In this document: piece after piece, positions 48,276 through 58,779 of the stretch
How positions within the stretch are numbered: position 1 is the stretch's first letter
Layout of the letters: each line of letters starts with the position of its first letter
Assembly: GCA_021396245.1 (NCBI GenBank)
Contig: WNYE01000009.1
Span: 62,001 to 126,000, forward strand
Direction of reading: 5' to 3'
Source of the DNA: Sporothrix humicola
Taxonomy: Eukaryota > Ascomycota > Sordariomycetes > Ophiostomatales > Ophiostomataceae
DNA: 64,000 nt
Made by a program: the position numbers and the translations under genes
The notes under the pieces: model-generated
What the model saw: the letters and a program-made list of their open reading frames with translations, nothing else
The model's database searches: none
Told to the model about the DNA's origin: nothing

Positions 48276-49228
48276 ACTTGTACGCAAGTCAAAAAGAAAC
48301 AACAAAAAATCGTTTGAACAAAAAATGGTGGAGCGAAAAAGAAGGTGACGCGGAAAGAAAGAGGCGAGGACGGAAAGGCAATGGATAGAACGAGACGGTA
48401 TTGCCGTATACCTTCCAGTATTCTTATCTGGCTTTCTTGTCTAGCCATATTTTCTGGTTGTCATTTTCATTGTTTGTCTAGTTGTTTGTTTACTAGGATG
48501 CATTGGTCATGTTTTCTATGGTTTTTAAAAATTTGGGCTGCTTTTTCCTGTTCTGTTATTTTATCTGCCATTAATGCGTCTGGTACATAGACGTTTGTTT
48601 GTTCTACAAACTTTTATCATACTTTCCTATGTTGTATCATTGTTTTTTCGTTCATACATAATATTGTCTCCCAGTGTTGTCCATGTCAATATCTTGTGTT
48701 TGTAGTGTTCACATACATAGGAACGAATATCAAATGCATACATGTGTCTCTTACTGTACGCCTGAAATGCGGTGACAATACTCCGCTACGTGATATGTTT
48801 GTTGTAAGTCGCTCCTTCCGTCAGGGGCCCGTCGTGACAACCTGAGGAAGGCGCAACCTTGACCTAACAATTGCACTACCATGTTCCCATCGTGCCTTCC
48901 GTCTTAAAGATCGATTGTTTTGATTTGAACTTGCCTTCCGTATCTTCCCCTGAGCTACCTTTGTTGCTATGTCTCCCTGTTTAATTTTCACAATCCAGCT
49001 TCTGTCGTCGCGATACACCGTCGAAGCATCCAGCCGATTCTTCGGTTATTGGACGCTTGCGAGCTTTCTTTTTGGTATTTTTGTTATTCGATTTTATCTT
49101 TCGGCATTTATTCTTTATTCCAGTCAATAAGTCTTCCAGCGGTGGCCGACGCGAAACCAAAAGCACAAGCCTCGAGCATTATTATCTCTACAAAAGCCTC
49201 ACGGATCGCAAGCTCTTCGTTTCTCACC
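48276..49228. other. Spacer between FKBP and kinase genes
   Basis: About 950 bases, T-rich, without a supported gene. It should hold the FKBP 3' untranslated region and the kinase promoter. The kinase frame is open upstream to 49049 without an ATG, so that part is taken as leader. Confidence 0.5.
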
Positions 49229-52112
49229 ATGGAGACCACCAAGAGACACGATCCTTACCACCAGACGCACGCCGTCTCCGGCAACACAGCCAAAGGGAAG
49301 AAAGTAGGAGACCTACTTGCCCTCGCCCGCTCTCCTGTGGCCATCTTCCGAGACCCAACCTGCAAGAAGCGCTCCGTCTCCAGCCCCGTCTCTGTCCTTC
49401 ATCCACAGGCGAGCAAGGGCAGCTACTACTTGAAGTACTACCATGGCAATGATTGCAACAACACATTTTCAATCACACAGCCGACAACTCTCGGCCTCCA
49501 GCTACAGGCCGCACCCGACTCCGGTGAATCGACAACGACACCTACAAGTGGCAGTCAGACTCCTCCATCAAACAACGGCGAGTCCGACACACAGCCATCA
49601 ACATGCGGCTCGCCAGAGGCAAAGTCGACAAAGGACAAACCGGACGAGCCCATGGTAGACATTGACTTTGACAGCCAGAGCGTCTTCCCGTCCCCGACTC
49701 TCTCAGCAAAGAAGGTCGAGCTTGATCTCGACCTCAAATTTATGCCTCCAGCCAAGGACCCAGTCAAAGAGGTCCTGACACACAAGGAGTCAGCTGTATC
49801 GGCACTATCTCTATCCCGGGGTCCGATTCTCACAGGTGTCAATCCCGGAGACCACCGCCTCAACACTCAACTAGAAAAGGAACAAACTGCCCTTGCCACA
49901 ATCCCTGAGAAACCATCCGTTCCAGTGCGGCCTACAGTGGTAACCGTCGAGCTGGCAGCTGCAGCCAAGATTTTTCTCGAGACATACTACAACGACCTCC
50001 TCCGTAGTCCCACACCTCGAGCTCTGCGGACGTACCATGTAGAGACGCAGCTTTTTAACGCCAGAAACCTGACCTCTGGAGGCCGGCAGGGCTACCTCGA
50101 GGCATTCTACCGGGCTGAGTCTTGTCACCTGCGGGAAACCCGTGTTCTCAAGGCAAAGAGCACCCGGTCGCTCCTCTTTGACGAGGGTTCCGGGTCCTCC
50201 CTTTTGCGCGCGACTATGTGCACAGCCGATTTTGAGATGCTCAAAATTCTCGGCAAGGGCAGTTTCGGCACTGTTCGCCTGGTGCGTGAAAAGCCTACAG
50301 TTTTCGACACACCCGCCATGGCGACCGAGAAGCGGAAACAGGTGTACGCCATGAAGGTGATTCGCAAGTCCGAGATGATTCGCTCGGGACAAGAAGGCCA
50401 CATCCGGGCCGAGCGTGATTTTTTGGTCATGTCTGAGGGCTCAAACTGGTGAGGGCCATGTCTTACATTTACTACCCTTTATGCATCAGTTCACTCTAAC
50501 AATGCTATAGGGCCGTGCCACTGGTCGCAAGTTTTCAAGATGTTGCCAACCTGTATCTTGTCATGGAGTACATGCCTGGCGGCGACTTTCTCGGTCTGCT
50601 AATACGGGAGAATATCTTGGACGAAGCAGTGACACGATTTTACATTGCCGAGATGATTCTTTGTGTTGAAGAGGCCCATGCACTGCAGTATATTCACCGA
50701 GACATCAAGCCCGACAATTTCTTGATCAGCGCCTCGGGCCATTTGAAGATCTCGGACTTTGGCCTGGCATTCGATGGCCATTGGAGTCACGATTCCAAGT
50801 ACTACAGCAGCACCCGGTATTCTCTTCTACAAAATCTTGGAATTTACGTTGCCGGCGATGAGCAAGACCAGAAGAGAGATGAGAGTGTTGGCAAGCCTGG
50901 GACAATGGTGTGCAGCAGCAGCATGATGTCTGGTTTGGAGAAGCACCAGCGGCCACCAGATGCCGACACGAAGGAGCCGATTCTCCAATAGCGGAACAGA
51001 TGCGGCAACCACTATACGGCAAATAGTGTCGTCGGCACGAGCCAGTACATGGCCCCGGAAGTTGTCCGCGGAGAGCACTACGACGGCCGCTGTGACTAGT
51101 GGAGCATCGGCGTGATCTTTTACGAATGCCTTTATGGCCGCACGCCGTTCCTCTCCGACGAGGGCCGGAACGAGACCAAAAAGAACATCTTAGTGAGTCG
51201 ATATATGCACGTGATGGTCAATTGGTCCCCGTACTGACCGTATACCAGAACCACGAGGCTACATTCAGTCTTCCGTCTTGGCCACCGGTTTCGAGACGGT
51301 GCCGACAGCTTCTTTCGTCCATGATAACCGACAAGTCCCAGCGCCTGTGCTCAAAACGGTACCAGCTCAAGGATGCAGCGGTTGCAGAGCTGGAACGGAT
51401 CGAAGCCCGAGACAGCTCCACCTCGATAGCAGACAATGGCAGTGCAGCTAGCCGAGACAGTTTCGGACTTGCTGCCGGTCGAAGCATGTCTCGCCAATAC
51501 GTGTTCCCCTATGACGCTGAGGATATCAAGGCACACAAGTTTTTCAAGGGTCTGGCGTGGGACCGGCTGCACATGATGCCGCCGCCGTTTATTCCCAAAG
51601 TCCGGGGCGAGGACGACACACAGTATTTTGACGATGGGTTCCAGTCCGACCCCGACGACAGCTCCGAGTCTAAGTCGCAGGCAGGTGACAATGACGGCAA
51701 AGACGGTGAACTCGGCGGAAAAGTAGACAACATGGACGAGGCTCTGGAGTGTTTCGATGTGAATATTCAGGCAAAAGCGCTGGGCTGGATTGCCACTCCG
51801 TACGACTCGGCGCGGCTCAAGGTGATCGAAGCAGAGATTGGGCAGCTGGTATCGTCTGGCCTCCCGGCAAGCGGCGGAGAAGCGCTGATTCGGTTTGTTG
51901 AGCGATACGGGAAGAAGGAACGCAGGCGGCCGCGAGACCGGCTTTTGCGCGACAAGAAGACGAAGAAGATCTCGATGGAACTGCGTAAGCGAAACGCATT
52001 TCTGGGATACACTTGGCGGAGAATGAACCCATACACGAGCCTGGCCAACTATGACAGAAGTGTGGAGGCCAGTCTTGCCGTGATGCGATCATCGCATCGA
52101 GGATGTTTCTAG
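49229..52112 (+). CDS. PUK1: NDR-type AGC kinase with two in-frame UAG codons, PUK1-like, probably corrected by A-to-I RNA editing
   Basis: Three exons: 49229-50448, 50511-51192 and 51249-52112, giving 921 codons if two internal TAGs are read through. Introns are normal (GTGAGG/GCTATAG, GTGAGT/TACCAG) and keep frame. The N-terminal 330 residues are low complexity. The kinase domain has GKGSFGTV, VYAMKVIRK, HRDIKPDN, DFGLAFDGHW, the long activation-segment insert of NDR kinases, SVVGTSQYMAPEV and YDGRCD-x-WSIG. A C-terminal extension carries the NDR pattern RLCSKRY. TAG at 50989-50991 (codon 567) replaces Trp before RNRCGN, and TAG at 51097-51099 (codon 603) replaces the first Trp of DWWSIG. 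Both are single TGG-to-TAG changes; no frameshift or other stop occurs. From memory, Fusarium PUK1 has tandem UAGs (cDNA 1831/1834) in its kinase domain that are edited to UGG in perithecia; here they fall near cDNA 1700 and 1808. Orthology is inferred; a recent pseudogene is the alternative. Confidence 0.7.
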
Positions 52113-52294
52113 CCAGGATGGGAATCATGAATTATGGCCAGTGGCCTGCTGGTCACACAAGGGAACTGGAATAGAGTATACAAAGTATTATTATTAGTTT
52201 TTGCGTTATTGATTATTAGTCTATAGAGGGAAAGAAAGAAATGCAAGCCGCTTAGAAATCATGCTACCCAAAACTGAGGTGAAACGTAGTCACC

Positions 52295-53863
52295 CTACTT
52301 GTCATCCACTTGAGAGGATGGTGGCCGTAAGGACGAGGCCGCAGCTTTGGCATTGCTGATCTCCCAGTGGAAATCCTTCATGTAGCGCATCTCGGAGCCA
52401 AAGAAAAGTAGGGACATGAGGCCGTCGACAACACCTGTCGCCAAGCCCAGGCTCGCCAGCAGGGTCAGCAAAAAGGCAACAAAATTGCGCGGGCTGAACC
52501 AGACGGCCACATAGCAGCCAATCGTGACGGCCACGGCCGCGAAAAAGTGCACAGCGCGCCAGTACCGCTGCTTTTGCTCGCGGATCGTGTACCGGTCCGA
52601 CTCGGCCAGGATGTTATCGTAGGTCGAGGCGGGAACGTGGGGGACGCCGGTCAACTCGATCTCAGGCGCTATAGGCTCTCTAGTAAGGGTCACAGCAACG
52701 CCGTAATGGTCGCTCAAAGAGCAGCCGAGGGCCGGGTGCCGCTCGGTCATGGCGACGCGGGCCGTCTTTGTCCGCCAGACGGGCGATGATGACGTCGAAG
52801 TTGCAGAAGACGCCCTCGGATGGCAAGGTGACGCATAGAAAATGTAGTCGAGGCGTTTTGCGCGCGGATCGGGCGTTTCGGGCGAGACAACAAACTCGCT
52901 ATCAATGTCGTCGTCGTTGTCGTCGTCGGCCAGTTGTGCGCCGCCCAGCTTTTGCCGTCGCTGATACCGTTCTTGGTAAAACTTGTGCAGCCGCTTCCGC
53001 TTTTCTTTGGGCCACCGCCACGTGTTGAAGACGTTATCGGACGCGGCGCCGTTTTCGGCCAGGTTGTAAGCGGCGGTGGGGATCGTGGGCTGCCCTCCGG
53101 GTACTAGTCGGCGCTGCCGTGCCTGTTCCAGCGGGTTGAACGAGTTGCCGACGGCCGAGTCCGGGTGCAGGTCGCGCCACGCGTCGTGCAGCACAAACGC
53201 CCCAGAATCGCCAGTGGACGCGCCCAAGTACAGCGTCTGGTACTGCAGCGAGTCGGGCGTCATGTTGAAGTCGCCCATGGCCAGCACCAGCCGGCCGCGC
53301 TCAGCCGCCGCCCGGACGCGCTTGCCAACCTCCCACGACTGCGCCAGCTCGTGCAAGAGGTACGAGTCGTCGGCTTGCCCGCCCTCGTATGGCGCGTGCG
53401 TGTGCGTCACCAAGACTTCGACCGTTGTCGTCTCGTCCACCCGCACGGTCGCGCTGGCCAATCCCTTGCCGACAAACCAGTCGCCGCGCCAAAAGGCCGT
53501 GGGGCGGCCGTTGAGCGAGTACGGCGTCATTGTCGTTTGGGTAATGGGCCAGCGCGACAGCACAGCAAGACCGCCGCCCCAGACGCCGCTATAGAAGAAC
53601 TTGGCGTACGGCAGGGCATGCCGCGTCAGGCTGTGGATGGCGGTAAAGTCTTCGTAGCACCAGCACTCTTGGAGCGCAACGATTGAGAGGGGGGCCGAGG
53701 AGGGCGAGGAGGACGACTGAGCACCGGTTGAAGATGGCGATGGTCCGGCCAGCAGAGCAATCCGGCGGCCGATCTCAGCGAGACGCTCGGTCCGCAGGTC
53801 CGAAATGTACTTGAGGCCCCAGCAATTGAGCGTCAGGGCGCTGATTTCCAGAGGTTCGGCCAT
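52295..53863 (-). CDS. ISC1: Inositol phosphosphingolipid phospholipase C (Isc1, neutral sphingomyelinase family)
   Basis: Single exon, 522 residues, ATG at 53863. The endonuclease/exonuclease/phosphatase fold is clear: LNCWGLKYISD with metal-ligand context Asn13, VALQECWC with Glu66, VTHTHAPY with His154, GDFNMTP with Asp198 and Asn200, RLDYIF and SDHYGVAV with catalytic His386. Two adjacent membrane segments near the C-terminus (about 435-455 and 463-495) are characteristic of yeast Isc1 and neutral sphingomyelinase 2. The enzyme cleaves inositol phosphosphingolipids to ceramide in the ER and mitochondrial outer membrane, in a magnesium- and anionic-lipid-dependent way. Length is slightly above yeast (477 residues) because of Ser-rich loops. 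It is convergent with the kinase gene, with 182 bases between the stops. Confidence 0.94.
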   Translation of the reverse strand: MAEPLEISALTLNCWGLKYISDLRTERLAEIGRRIALLAGPSPSSTGAQSSSSPSSAPLSIVALQECWCYEDFTAIHSLTRHALPYAKFFYSGVWGGGLAVLSRWPITQTTMTPYSLNGRPTAFWRGDWFVGKGLASATVRVDETTTVEVLVTHTHAPYEGGQADDSYLLHELAQSWEVGKRVRAAAERGRLVLAMGDFNMTPDSLQYQTLYLGASTGDSGAFVLHDAWRDLHPDSAVGNSFNPLEQARQRRLVPGGQPTIPTAAYNLAENGAASDNVFNTWRWPKEKRKRLHKFYQERYQRRQKLGGAQLADDDNDDDIDSEFVVSPETPDPRAKRLDYIFYASPCHPRASSATSTSSSPVWRTKTARVAMTERHPALGCSLSDHYGVAVTLTREPIAPEIELTGVPHVPASTYDNILAESDRYTIREQKQRYWRAVHFFAAVAVTIGCYVAVWFSPRNFVAFLLTLLASLGLATGVVDGLMSLLFFGSEMRYMKDFHWEISNAKAAASSLRPPSSQVDDK

Positions 53864-55017
53864 GGCGGGATAATGTAGGTTCTAGGTGTAGAAGTTGTAG
53901 GATGAGGTCGAAAAGGGATATTGAGTCGAGGTGGCGTGGTCGCAATTGGAGAAGTTGGAGGAGGAAGGCGAGAAATAAGGAGAGAAGACTCGGCAGGACG
54001 CACTCGAGCTTTTCAGCGCATTGGGGTCTGCGCTTTCGGGGCCGTCCGGGGCCAAAAGAAGTTCCGAATTGCGGATGTGGAGGGCGGTGATGTTGCCGAC
54101 ACAAAAAAATAGGCAGACGGATAAAGGAGAGATGAGATGGAAAAAGGAAATGACGATCGAGCGCGCACAAGGCTGACGACGGCTGACAGAGACCACCAAA
54201 ATTTAGTGGAGGAATGCGCTAGTGTGCCGCCTAAAAGCTTGAATACAGTGTTATTTTTAGCGATCAAATCGAACAGGGTCAGGGCCTGAGCAGATCGATG
54301 CTGTCCGTCTACAACCTTCAGTTGGACTTCAGCATGAACCGTTCGATCTTGAGAGCAAACCGCAGCTTTTTACATATTTCTGAAGGTTTATTCTCATAGG
54401 CCCTTATGAATTGAACAATGAGATGTTAGGCATGTGAATATCTACTCGCTGCTCACATCCCTTCTAAAGCACTCAATGTAATGTCTGTATGTTTGGATAA
54501 TCACTACTGCAAGTATTAACTTATTCCGTTGAAGAACATGGGCTTATATATTTGACGATTCTGTCTTGTAATACACTAATTGGAAAAAATGAGTGTGTTC
54601 ATTGAATGTCTTGAGCTTTAAAGCAAGAATAGAATCAAATTTGAAAATCAAGTGACGAAGTAAGAATAAAAAACAATAAAAAAAAAGAAATACCAGGAAA
54701 ATAACCTGAGAAGAAGAGTTTAAAAAAATCAATAGAATTAGAGACATATTATCCTCGAAATGAGAAATAAGTGTGTGTTGTGAGAGACCTGTTTGCTGTT
54801 GATGCCGCCGATACATGTGAAAACAACCCACACTCATCCCATATCGCCACGTGACTGGCCCAGCTTCTTGCCGTTTACGGTAATACGCTCTAAAAATTTC
54901 AGCCTTGGCTCCAAAATGCAGTAAAATTCTCCTTTTCAGTGAGGCTGCGATTCAACGTCAACAGTTTTCGCAAATTGACCTTTACACACCAATTCTCACA
55001 TTGTACGTCAACACAGC
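53864..55017. other. Divergent promoter region of ISC1 and the DEAH helicase gene
   Basis: About 1.15 kb. The ISC1 side (53870-54180) is GC-rich; the middle (54400-54780) is AT-rich with A runs. No gene is supported and short frames have no similarity. Confidence 0.5.
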
Positions 55018-57462
55018 ATGTCGACGACACCCAAGTCCAAGCGGCGAAAAGCCGACAAGCAGTCGAAGCATGTGTACAAGGTCGGCAACGGCTTTATTGA
55101 CCTGGACTTTTTTCTCAATGGCACGCCGAAAAAGGACAAGAACGACAAGAACGACGAGGCCGGCAAGGCGGAGGATGTGAAAGACGAGGAGAAGGCCTCT
55201 TCAGACCAGGAAGACGACAAGTCGTCACCGGAAGAACAGCCCGAAGTGGACACAAAAGACCAATCCACAAACGACCGCAAGCGGCGACGAGGGAAACAGC
55301 ACCCCGGCGGCAACACCATCCGCGACGACCGCATCTTTGGCGACCCGTCTCTTTTCGCCACACGCAAAGCCTTGCCCATCTGGGACAGCCGCAATGCGAT
55401 CCGGCAGTCGCTGCGCACAAGCGATGTCTTGGTCCTGGTCGGTGAGACGGGTTCCGGCAAGAGTACGCAGGTGCCACAGTACCTGAGCACAGAGCCCTGG
55501 TGTTCGGGCGTGGTGGCCATTACGCAGCCGCGTCGAGTGGCCGCGACGACGCTGGCGAACCGTGTCTCGCGCGAAATGGGCACGCCTCTCTCGGAGATCG
55601 ACACCAGCAACCCCGAGGCGCGCGGCAAAGTGGGCTACTCGGTGCGTTTTGACCACAAGGTGCCCAAGGGCACCAAAGTCAAGTTTCTGACCGAGGGCAT
55701 GCTGCTGCAGGAAATGGTGCGGGACCCGTCGCTGCGGCAGTACAGCGCGATTGTGGTGGACGAGGTGCACGAGCGGAGCGTGGATGCGGACTTGCTGTTG
55801 GGCTTTCTGCGGCAGATTCTGCAGTCGTCGGCCAAGGCAAGGAGCGGAAACAAGGGAAAGACTGGAGGAGACAGTGATGAGAAGACGGCTCTAGAAAAGA
55901 GGCAGCAACGGGATGTCAACCACCCGCTCAAGGTTGTTGTCATGAGTGCCACGGCCGACGTGGACAAGATCCACTCGTTCTTCACGACAGATGCGACAGC
56001 GCCCCTTCCAACACCTCAACGAAATGCCAAGGTGGATGTCCTTCACATCCCCGGCCGGCAGTTCCCCGTCGAGGTCATCCACACGCCCGAGCCTGTCGAG
56101 GACATTCTCGAGTCGCTGGTGAAGACTGTCTTCCAGATCCACGTTCAGGAACCGCTACCAGGCGACATACTGGCCTTTTTGTCGGGCCAGGAAGAGATTG
56201 ACGCCGCAAAACGTTTAATCGAGGAGCGCGCTGCCAACTTGGCCTCCAACGTGCCCCATATCGAAGCGTGCCCCCTCTACGGCCAGTTGTCGATTGAGGC
56301 CCAGAACAAGGCATTCCAGCCGGCCAGCAAACCTTTCACACGCAAAGTCGTGCTCGCCACCAACATTGCCGAAACCTCCGTCACTGTGCCCGGTGTGCGC
56401 TACGTCGTCGACAATGGCAAGGCCAAGGTCAAAATGTTCCGCGCGCGCCTGGGACTTGAGTCGCTGCTCGCAAAACCCATTGCCAAATCGTCGGCTATCC
56501 AGCGAGCCGGTCGTGCTGGTCGTGAGGGTCCCGGCAAGTGTTTCCGGCTGTACACGGAGCAGTCGTACAGCCAAGAGCTGGCGCCCGTCGAACTACCCGA
56601 GATTTTGAGAATTGATATCTTGGGCGCCGTCCTCACGATGAAGGCCCGCGGTATCGACAACACATTTACGTTTCCGCTCATGGACGAGCCCGACCATGAC
56701 CTAATGGAGCGCTCGCTGATCCAGCTGCGGCGGCTGGGCGCATTGTCTGACGATGTCAGCATTACGGAAGACGGACGCACAATGTCGCTGCTGCCCGTAT
56801 CGGCCGCCTTTGGCCGTGTTCTGCTGGACGCCGCCGCCGCCGGATGTTTGTTGGAGGCCATCGATATTGTGGCCTGCCTCACAGCCGGCGACGATATTTT
56901 CCAGAGACTCCAGTCTGAGCAGGACCGCGACGACGTCGACGAGTTCCGCAAGGAGCTGTACCGCCGCGAGGGCGATTTACTCACTTACCTCACAACAATG
57001 CAGCGCCTCGTCACCGTGCGCAGCAACCTGTGGAAGCCCTGGTGCCAGCAGCGCCGCATCAACCTGCGCAACATGCGCCAGGCCCTCAACATCCGCCGCC
57101 AGCTGCGCGGCATCTGCGTGCGCCAAAAGATGCTGACGGAGGACGAGGTGGCCGAGGCCAACGTCGCCCTGGCCGACGAGAACAGCTTTGTGCCGCTGTC
57201 GCCGGACCGCACCGACGCGCTTCTGCGCTGCTTCCTCAACGGTTTTGTGCTCAAAACAGCCATGCTGGCGCCCGACGGCAGCTACATCACGACCGAAGGC
57301 AAGCACATCGTCGCCATCCACCCGTCGAGCGTGCTGCACGGGCGCAAGACGGAGGCCATCATGTACCTGGAGCAGGTCTTTACGACCAAGAACTATGCGC
57401 GGAAAGTGAGTGCTGTGCAGAGCGACTGGATTGTCGAGGCACTGAGGCGGCAGCAAATATAA
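55018..57462 (+). CDS. DHR2: DEAH-box RNA helicase of the DHR2/DHX33 type
   Basis: Single exon, 814 residues. A Lys/Asp/Glu-rich N-terminus of about 110 residues precedes the helicase core: GETGSGKST (142-150, Walker A), TQPRR (169-173), DEVH (248-251), SAT (310-312), then QRAGRAGREGPGK in motif VI. The usual winged-helix, ratchet and OB-fold C-terminal domains follow. The C-terminal HPSSVLHGRKTEAIMYLEQV and the absence of zinc, RS or G-patch domains point to the Dhr2/DHX33 branch. Yeast Dhr2 acts in the nucleolus in 18S rRNA maturation within the small subunit processome. The size fits the branch (yeast 735, human 707), with the extra length at the N-terminus. I am sure of the DEAH class and fairly sure of the subgroup. 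Confidence 0.9.
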   Translation: MSTTPKSKRRKADKQSKHVYKVGNGFIDLDFFLNGTPKKDKNDKNDEAGKAEDVKDEEKASSDQEDDKSSPEEQPEVDTKDQSTNDRKRRRGKQHPGGNTIRDDRIFGDPSLFATRKALPIWDSRNAIRQSLRTSDVLVLVGETGSGKSTQVPQYLSTEPWCSGVVAITQPRRVAATTLANRVSREMGTPLSEIDTSNPEARGKVGYSVRFDHKVPKGTKVKFLTEGMLLQEMVRDPSLRQYSAIVVDEVHERSVDADLLLGFLRQILQSSAKARSGNKGKTGGDSDEKTALEKRQQRDVNHPLKVVVMSATADVDKIHSFFTTDATAPLPTPQRNAKVDVLHIPGRQFPVEVIHTPEPVEDILESLVKTVFQIHVQEPLPGDILAFLSGQEEIDAAKRLIEERAANLASNVPHIEACPLYGQLSIEAQNKAFQPASKPFTRKVVLATNIAETSVTVPGVRYVVDNGKAKVKMFRARLGLESLLAKPIAKSSAIQRAGRAGREGPGKCFRLYTEQSYSQELAPVELPEILRIDILGAVLTMKARGIDNTFTFPLMDEPDHDLMERSLIQLRRLGALSDDVSITEDGRTMSLLPVSAAFGRVLLDAAAAGCLLEAIDIVACLTAGDDIFQRLQSEQDRDDVDEFRKELYRREGDLLTYLTTMQRLVTVRSNLWKPWCQQRRINLRNMRQALNIRRQLRGICVRQKMLTEDEVAEANVALADENSFVPLSPDRTDALLRCFLNGFVLKTAMLAPDGSYITTEGKHIVAIHPSSVLHGRKTEAIMYLEQVFTTKNYARKVSAVQSDWIVEALRRQQI

Positions 57463-57599
57463 CTGCACGATGCATAGCAGGCAGAAATATATCATCATAT
57501 ATACCTTGAGATGTTCATGTTCTTATATCATAGCGTTTAGACAATATATACCCTATCGTACATTAAACCCCCTTTATATTTTATTTTATTTAAACTCGT

Positions 57600-58124
57600 C
57601 TATGACGACTCCTTCTCGCCGCTTGGATCCTCGCCATCGTCCTGCCTGTGCTTTCGTATTGCCACCATCAGCTCGTACAGCTGTCCGACTTGTTGGTCTA
57701 GATGTGTGAGATTTATTCATTCATAGCTCGTGCAAGAAGGACTTACCATTCATCTTGGCCACTTTGACCGGGTCGAGCTTCTCGCCAACCCACGCATCGC
57801 CCTCCACCTTTTGCGCATACAGCTGCCACTCCGTCAGGAAGCCGATCTACACACGGTTAGTAAAATAAAAAAGAAAGACTCGAGGGTGGTCATCTGCCTG
57901 CTACGCACTAGGTGTTGCGGATTATCCACTTTGCGGTGCGCGCGGAACTCGGCCTTGATGTACTCGTCGCCCAGCATGCGCATCTCGCGCGGCAGGAACT
58001 TGCGGTGCGCCCGCAGCAGCCGGCGGTACAGCGGGATCGGGGGAAGGAGCGCCATGGGCGCGGGGCGGAGGCCGCGTTTGGGCGTGGCCGCCGCCTCTGC
58101 CAGCGCTCGGAGGGATTGGCGCAT
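57600..58124 (-). CDS. SDH7: Succinate dehydrogenase assembly factor 3 (SDHAF3/Acn9/Sdh7)
   Basis: Three exons: 58124-57909, 57846-57747 and 57697-57600, giving 137 residues. Introns have GTGCGT and GTAAGT donors and TAG acceptors. The N-terminus is an Arg/Ala-rich presequence (RQSLRALAEAAATPKRG). The LYR motif in PLYRRLLRAHR is followed by REMRMLGDEYIKAEFRAHR and IGFLTEWQLYAQ, the family core. SDHAF3 is a mitochondrial matrix protein that protects the iron-sulfur subunit Sdh2 during complex II assembly; mutants fail to grow on acetate. The C-terminal 30 residues are acidic and variable. The gene converges with the helicase gene, the stops being 137 bases apart, so the 3' untranslated regions may overlap. 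Confidence 0.95.
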
Positions 58125-58779
58125 CGTGGGTGTTTTTGAATGAATTCAAGTGAGAAGAGCAGGAATAGGCGAGTGTTGTTGTTGTCGTCTCGCCGCCTCG
58201 GTTGATGTCGATGAAAAACCGGTGCTTGAGCTGGAGGTGGGTCTTGTACAGTGTACGCACGGCCTGGTACTGTACTAATACAGCACATGCTATTGGTGGC
58301 AGGCACGACCTTCACGACAGACTCCATCACCACATGTCACTACCTACATTCACATTCATAGAAATCACAATTTTTATTAAGAAAAAGAATTAAAGAGTAG
58401 CTGTTTTATTTGTTTTCTATCATTTATGTAGTCCATCAAGGAACACCATTCAAAATCAACACAACGCCGTAACGAAACAAAAGTCAACACCAATCGTCTT
58501 CCATCCTCCATTGCTCCTCTGACAAAAATCAAAACACCCCCGACTTAAAAACACATCGAAAACGAGAGTAAAAGTAAAAGTAAAAGTCTCCGGATCAAAA
58601 GTAGAAAAAACCCATCTTTTGGGGCTGGTTATTTTATGAGTGTGTATACAAGAAGAAGATGGAACAAAAAAAAAGTATAGACAGTATGTACATGCCCCCA
58701 GTAGAAAAGGCAGAGGCAGTTGGGTATCAAATGGGTGAAGGTTATGGACGTGGAATGGGCAAGGCGTAGTGCTATCCCC
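58125..58779. other. Spacer between SDHAF3 and MPE1 with a short hexamer repeat
   Basis: 655 bases, A-rich on the + strand. TAAAAG occurs three times in tandem at 58569-58586. It should contain the SDHAF3 promoter and the MPE1 3' untranslated region. No gene is seen. Confidence 0.5.

Noticed and set aside
46845..48305. 486-codon open frame on the minus strand across the FKBP gene
   Set aside because: It is a Leu/Val/Gly-rich mirror of the GAC/GAG-rich acidic tracts and has no domain; the plus-strand FKBP is certain.
51099..52112. Separate 337-codon gene starting at 51099
   Set aside because: Its first 45 residues are an out-of-frame reading of kinase exon 2 and the intron; the rest is kinase exon 3.
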